Source: an uncultured Clostridium sp. (GTDB taxonomy: Bacteria > Bacillota > Clostridia > TANB77 > CAG-508). From it: a stretch of DNA of 9,805 nucleotides. A program made the position numbers and the translations under genes. The stretch is from the NCBI GenBank assembly GCA_946498265.1, contig CAMMNR010000058.1:1-9805 (forward strand), given 5' to 3'. Positions 6,508 through 9,805 of the stretch are shown here, in pieces. The notes beneath the pieces were generated by a model. That model was not told the origin of the DNA. It worked only from the letters and a program-made list of their open reading frames with translations, and searched no databases. Each line of letters begins with the position of its first letter. Position 1 is the stretch's first letter.

Positions 6508-7588
6508 TTAAATAATATTGTCAAATACAAATTGTTCTTGCATTCTTTTTAATGATTGTTTTATTGTTCTAGCTCTTACTTCTCCTATACCGTCAACTTC
6601 GTCTAAACTTTCAATGTCTGCGGCTAATATATGTTGAAATGACTTAAATGCTCCTACTAAGTTTTCAACAATGTTTGATGGCATTCTTGGTACTTTACTT
6701 AGTATTCGGTATCCTTTTGTATATACACCAACTTCATCATAATTGTCAAAATTTTCATATCCTAGTAAATTTGCTATTACCGATTCTTTTAGCAAATCTT
6801 CTGTTTTTAGCTCTTGCAGGCTTTCTATTACTTTCTCTGGTGTCCTTCTTTTTCTTCCTGCTACTATATAGTCTTTAATAATAAGTTCTTCTTCTTTTTC
6901 TAGTCCACCTATCAATTCTTCAAGTTGCATTCTTACTAATCTACCATCATTTCCTAATTCATATATCTGTCTTTGCATTTCTTCAACTATTTTCATTACC
7001 ATTTCTGCTCTTTGTATTGCGACAATAACATTTTGTAATGTAACTATATCATTAAATTCATATTCATTCAATATGTTTAATTTATTATCAAAAACTTTTT
7101 TATACCTTTCTAAGGTTTGTATTGCTTGATTTGCTTTATTCAATACTACATCTGTATCTTCTAATATGTACCTATCTTCTCCTTTAAATATTGTTATTAT
7201 ATTTCTTCTTTGTGAAATACTAATTACTAATTCTCCTGTTTGCTTAGCTGTTCTTTCTGCTGTTCTATGTCTTGTTCCGTGTTTCTAATGTGGATATTTC
7301 ATAAGATGGTATTAATTGTGCATTTGCATATAGTATTTTCTTTAAATCTCCACTTAATACAATTGCTCCATCCATTTTTGCAAGTTCATATAATTTTGAA
7401 GATGTATAATCTTCATTTATTACAAATCCTCCATCTACAACTTCTTTTATTACTTCACTATTATCTGTAATTAATAGTAAAGCTCCTGTTTTTGCTCTTA
7501 ATATATTCTCTAAGCCATCTCTAATAGGTGTGCCTGGAGCTATTAATTTTAGAATTGATGTTATATTATCTTCTTTTCCTTTTCTCAA
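6508..7588 (-). pseudogene. disA: DisA diadenylate cyclase, frameshifted in the catalytic motif
   Basis: DisA scans DNA for branched structures and converts two ATP into c-di-AMP. The TTG start at 7588 follows AGGAGA by 6 nt, 23 bp after the radA stop. The N-terminal DAC domain has MDGAIVLSGD (DGA at 73-75). After residue 103 the frame meets TAG at 7267-7265. Removing one base, the C at 7279 (minus-strand sense), restores ETGTRHRTAERTAKQTGEL, the family's RHR motif. The protein then runs on as the C-terminal ORF: coiled linker with MVMKIVEEMQ, then helix-hairpin-helix VDGIGEVRARTIKQSLKR near the end, stop at 6508. The repaired protein has 359 aa, very close to B. subtilis DisA. Everything else is intact, so the damage is one extra base in CGG, not in a homopolymer. 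The alternatives are true inactivation or a sequence error. Confidence 0.9.
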
Positions 7589-7611
7589 AATTATTCTCCT
7601 TTCACTTGAAG

Positions 7612-8976
7612 TTATTTTATACCTATTTTTTTCATAGCTTCATTTATATTCTTGACTCCTATTATATCTAATTTATAATTTTCTTTCAAGACTTTTTTGT
7701 TACTTTCTGGAATTATACAAGTTTTAAATCCTAATTTTTCTGCTTCTTTTAGTCTTTTTTCAATAAAATTTATTCTTCTAACTTCTCCTGTTAATCCAAC
7801 TTCTCCCATTATAACCATATCTTTTGGGATAGGTATGTTTTTAAAAATTGATGCTGTAACCATCATTATTCCTAAATCTATAGCAGGTTCATTAATTTTT
7901 AATCCTCCTACTACATTTAAATATACATCATCATTTCCTAATGGTAGATTGGCTTTTTTTTCTAAAACAGCAATTAATAATGTTAATCTGTTAAAATCTA
8001 TTCCATTTGCAGTTCTTCTTGGAAATCCATAAATTGTTTTAGTTGTTAAAGCCTGTAACTCTACTAAAATCGACCTTGTTCCTTCCATAGCTGAAACAAT
8101 GCATGATCCAGCTGGGTTATCTTCTCTTTCTGAAATTAATATGTCAGAAGGATTTAGAATCTCGCACATTCCTTCTTCTTTCATTTCAAACATACCTATT
8201 TCATTTGTAGAACCAAATCTATTTTTAACACCTCTTAATATTCTATAAGAAAAATATCTTTCTCCTTCTAAGTATAGGACTGTATCCACCATATGTTCCA
8301 AAACTCTAGGTCCAGCTATATTTCCTTCTTTAGTAACATGTCCGATTATTATAGTTGTAATTGCTCTTGATTTGCACACTCTCATAACTTGTGATGTAAT
8401 TTCTCTTACTTGACTAACACTTCCTGCAGCTGCTGTTATCTCATCAGAATACATTGTTTGGATTGAATCAATAATAACTAATTTTGGATTTATATCAATT
8501 ATCGCTTGATTAACAATATCTATATCAGTTTCGCCCAAAAATAATATATCTTCATTATTGATGTTAAGTCTGTCAGCTCTTAACTTAATCTGTTCAGCAG
8601 ACTCCTCCCCTGAAACATATAAAACTTTTCCTTCACCTTTTACCTTATCACAAATTTGCAAAATTAAAGTAGACTTACCAATCCCAGGTTCTCCTCCTAG
8701 TAAAATCAATGAACCATTTACCAGTCCACCCCCTAATACTCTATCTAACTCACCAAAACCTGTTGAAGTTCTTACTGTTTCTTTAGCTTCATATGAATTA
8801 AGTTTTTGAGGTTTATTATTTATATTTTCTTTTAACTTTGTATTTATATTTTTAGAATCTACTACTTTTTGCTCATAAAAAGTATTCCAACTGTTACAAG
8901 CTGGACACTTTCCTAACCATTTGCTAGACTCATTTCCACATTCACTACAAACAAATACTGTTTTTGATTTTGCCAT
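7612..8976 (-). CDS. radA: DNA repair protein RadA (Sms), recombination-intermediate processing
   Basis: This 454-aa protein is the usual RadA length. An N-terminal zinc finger C10-x2-C13 ... C24-x2-C27 is followed by a RecA-like ATPase with Walker A GEPGIGKST (95-103) and Walker B LVIID (166-170). The RadA-specific KNRFG is at 251-255. The C-terminus is a Lon-protease-like domain (about 290-454, for example PRRTANGIDFNRL and LTGEVRRI). RadA is known to promote branch migration and helicase activity during recombination. The ATG 8976 gives the canonical MAKSKTVFVC start, but no Shine-Dalgarno lies near it: the 60 bases upstream are REP-like palindromes. A strong AAAAGGAGG sits about 96-104 bp upstream instead. 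It heads an operon with disA and a cyclophilin. Confidence 0.97.
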   Translation of the reverse strand: MAKSKTVFVCSECGNESSKWLGKCPACNSWNTFYEQKVVDSKNINTKLKENINNKPQKLNSYEAKETVRTSTGFGELDRVLGGGLVNGSLILLGGEPGIGKSTLILQICDKVKGEGKVLYVSGEESAEQIKLRADRLNINNEDILFLGETDIDIVNQAIIDINPKLVIIDSIQTMYSDEITAAAGSVSQVREITSQVMRVCKSRAITTIIIGHVTKEGNIAGPRVLEHMVDTVLYLEGERYFSYRILRGVKNRFGSTNEIGMFEMKEEGMCEILNPSDILISEREDNPAGSCIVSAMEGTRSILVELQALTTKTIYGFPRRTANGIDFNRLTLLIAVLEKKANLPLGNDDVYLNVVGGLKINEPAIDLGIMMVTASIFKNIPIPKDMVIMGEVGLTGEVRRINFIEKRLKEAEKLGFKTCIIPESNKKVLKENYKLDIIGVKNINEAMKKIGIK

Positions 8977-8978
8977 TT

Positions 8979-9042
8979 TGTCGCATTGGGGACGTTTCTT
9001 TTTGAGACATTTTGTCTCATCAGGGACGTTTCCTTTTGAGAC
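8979..9042 (+). repeat. Tandem pair of REP-like palindromic units upstream of radA
   Basis: Unit 1: TGTCGCA (8979-8985), 17-nt core TTGGGGACGTTTCTTTT, TGAGACA (9003-9009). Unit 2: TGTCTCA (9013-9019), 17-nt core TCAGGGACGTTTCCTTT, TGAGAC (9037-9042). Both are in the same orientation, 3 nt apart. The junction TGAGACA-ttt-TGTCTCA is itself an inverted repeat, so alternative hairpins are possible. The pair ends 61 bp from the RAYT stop. It is inferred to be a REP doublet belonging to that transposase. Confidence 0.8.
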
Positions 9043-9053
9043 TTTTTATTTTG

Positions 9054-9080
9054 CTATATCTCCCCCATTTTCCTCCTTTT
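9054..9080 (-). promoter_or_regulatory. Strong Shine-Dalgarno and four-codon leader ORF (MGEI)
   Basis: AAAAGGAGG (9080-9072) is followed after 3 bases by ATG GGG GAG ATA TAG (9068-9054). The direct repeat AAAATGG (9071-9065) recurs at the radA start (8979-8973). This is probably the original radA ribosome site, now separated by 92 bp. Alternatively it is a true short leader peptide. Confidence 0.55.
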
Positions 9081-9094
9081 ATTTTAATACTTTT

Positions 9095-9123
9095 ATTATA
9101 TTATTATTTCATTACTCTTTCAA
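9095..9123 (-). promoter_or_regulatory. Promoter of the radA-disA-cyclophilin operon
   Basis: TTGAAA (9123-9118), 17-nt spacer, TATAAT (9100-9095) on the minus strand. The -35 box lies in the last codons of the transposase gene (Leu-Glu). The start would be near 9088, giving a leader of about 110 nt that contains the MGEI frame and the REP pair. Confidence 0.7.
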
Positions 9124-9805
9124 GCATTTTTTTGTTAATTCCTAAAACTCTTGATAATTGTACTTTTGTGATGCCTCTAATTTCTTTCAATTGTTTTAAT
9201 TTTTCATTTCTTATTTTTGCATTATATTTTCGTATATCTCTTACATCTTCTATTTCCAATAGCTTTTCTATCTTCTCTTTTAATTCATTATCTGTTAATT
9301 TTTGAATCATTTCATACTCTATGTCGTCATTCAATCTTTCTTCTTTATACCTATGAAAAAATACAAAGTTTTTTATTGCTTCTTGTTTCGTATTACCAAA
9401 CATAGATAAAATAAGTTTCGAATTTATAATTTTATCGGTATAAATATATTCTTGATAACTACTCCATTTATATTTATCAGTATTTGCTATTTTTGCTTTT
9501 GTTGGATTTTGATGAATATATCTAACTACTTCTAATAAGTATTTTTTGTTTTCAATACTTTTACTTAAAAATCTGTTTTGAAATAAATGACCTACTTTTT
9601 CATATTTCTTAGAAAAATAACTTGAATATGCTATTGAAATGCTTTGCATTATTTTGGAAATTTTATTTTCTTTATCATAAATAACTAAATGTACATGATT
9701 AGTCATTAAACAATATGCATATAAGTCATATTGATATTTTTCTTTTGCTTTAACAACTTCATTTATGAATTTTACATAATCTTGTTTATCAAAAAATATA
9801 TCTTG
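9104..9805 (-). mobile_element. REP-associated (RAYT, Y1/HUH) transposase, 5' end outside window
   Basis: The frame is open for 233 codons from the window edge to TAA at 9106-9104. The true start therefore lies beyond 9805, and the ATG at 9706 is internal. The IS200-like Y1 transposase domain shows the HUH pair HVH (residues 37-39 of the visible part, in MTNHVHLVIY) and the likely catalytic Tyr in RYIHQNP (Y96). GHLFQNRFLSK (72-82) is typical of the REP-associated type. A C-terminal helix-turn-helix of the DnaA kind, ITKVQLSRVLGINKKML, ends the protein. These domesticated transposases cut and join single-stranded DNA at REP palindromes. The adjacent REP-like pair fits that role. The gene looks intact in the visible part. 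Confidence 0.9.

Noticed and set aside
6273..6530. Minus-strand 85-codon frame overlapping the cyclophilin start
   Set aside because: It is a shifted reading of the cyclophilin 5' end, Asn/Ser-rich without protein-like structure. The cyclophilin frame carries clear motifs.
6508..7143. Independent gene for the DisA C-terminal part
   Set aside because: The frame is open further upstream into the DAC domain and the TTG start has no ribosome site. It is one gene with a single-base insertion.
8979..9042. Short CRISPR array
   Set aside because: The two units are palindromes 3 nt apart with no unique spacers, and a third copy is dispersed. This fits REP elements.

Overview
The window looks like a low-GC member of the Clostridia, probably an uncultured gut-type lineage. 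The base composition is very AT-rich and Shine-Dalgarno sites are strong (AAGGAGG). Sigma-A promoters are near consensus, and radA is followed directly by disA. TGG is used for Trp and nothing supports a recoded TGA. Several genes are broken or truncated, so this stretch is either decaying or carries some assembly error.

Layout. (1) Positions 73-1563 hold a secreted, ChW-like surface protein on the plus strand, with a consensus promoter and a strong hairpin terminator. (2) Positions 1586-3421 hold a long-chain acyl-CoA synthetase-type AMP ligase on the minus strand, with its own promoter. Its last codons and stop lie inside a REP-like palindrome. (3) Positions 3440-4831 are a minus-strand graveyard: an orphan C-terminal tail, an MBL-fold hydrolase lacking both normal ends, a membrane-protein pseudogene with two nonsense codons, and a tiny ORF. 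A 9-bp-arm palindrome sits at the broken 5' end of the hydrolase. (4) Positions 4847-5243 hold a small plus-strand XRE-type regulator whose C-terminus is probably frameshifted, followed by a terminator. (5) Positions 5319-5603 hold tRNA-Gln(TTG) and tRNA-His(GTG) on the minus strand with a shared promoter. (6) Positions 5702-9123 hold the minus-strand operon radA - disA - membrane-anchored cyclophilin. (7) Positions 9104-9805 hold a Y1/HUH transposase of the REP-associated (RAYT) type, running off the window edge.

The operon couples DNA repair (RadA, recombination-intermediate processing) with c-di-AMP synthesis and DNA-integrity scanning (DisA), and ends in an extracytoplasmic peptidyl-prolyl isomerase. 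DisA is interrupted by one extra base inside its catalytic RHR motif. 

The most distinctive signal is a family of palindromic units, each with about 7-9 bp arms around a conserved 17-nt core. Two tandem copies lie between the RAYT gene and radA, and a third lies about 7.4 kb away at the end of the ligase gene. The tandem pair appears to have separated radA from its Shine-Dalgarno site. A short direct repeat, AAAATGG, flanks the interval. No CRISPR array, phage module or defence system was seen.
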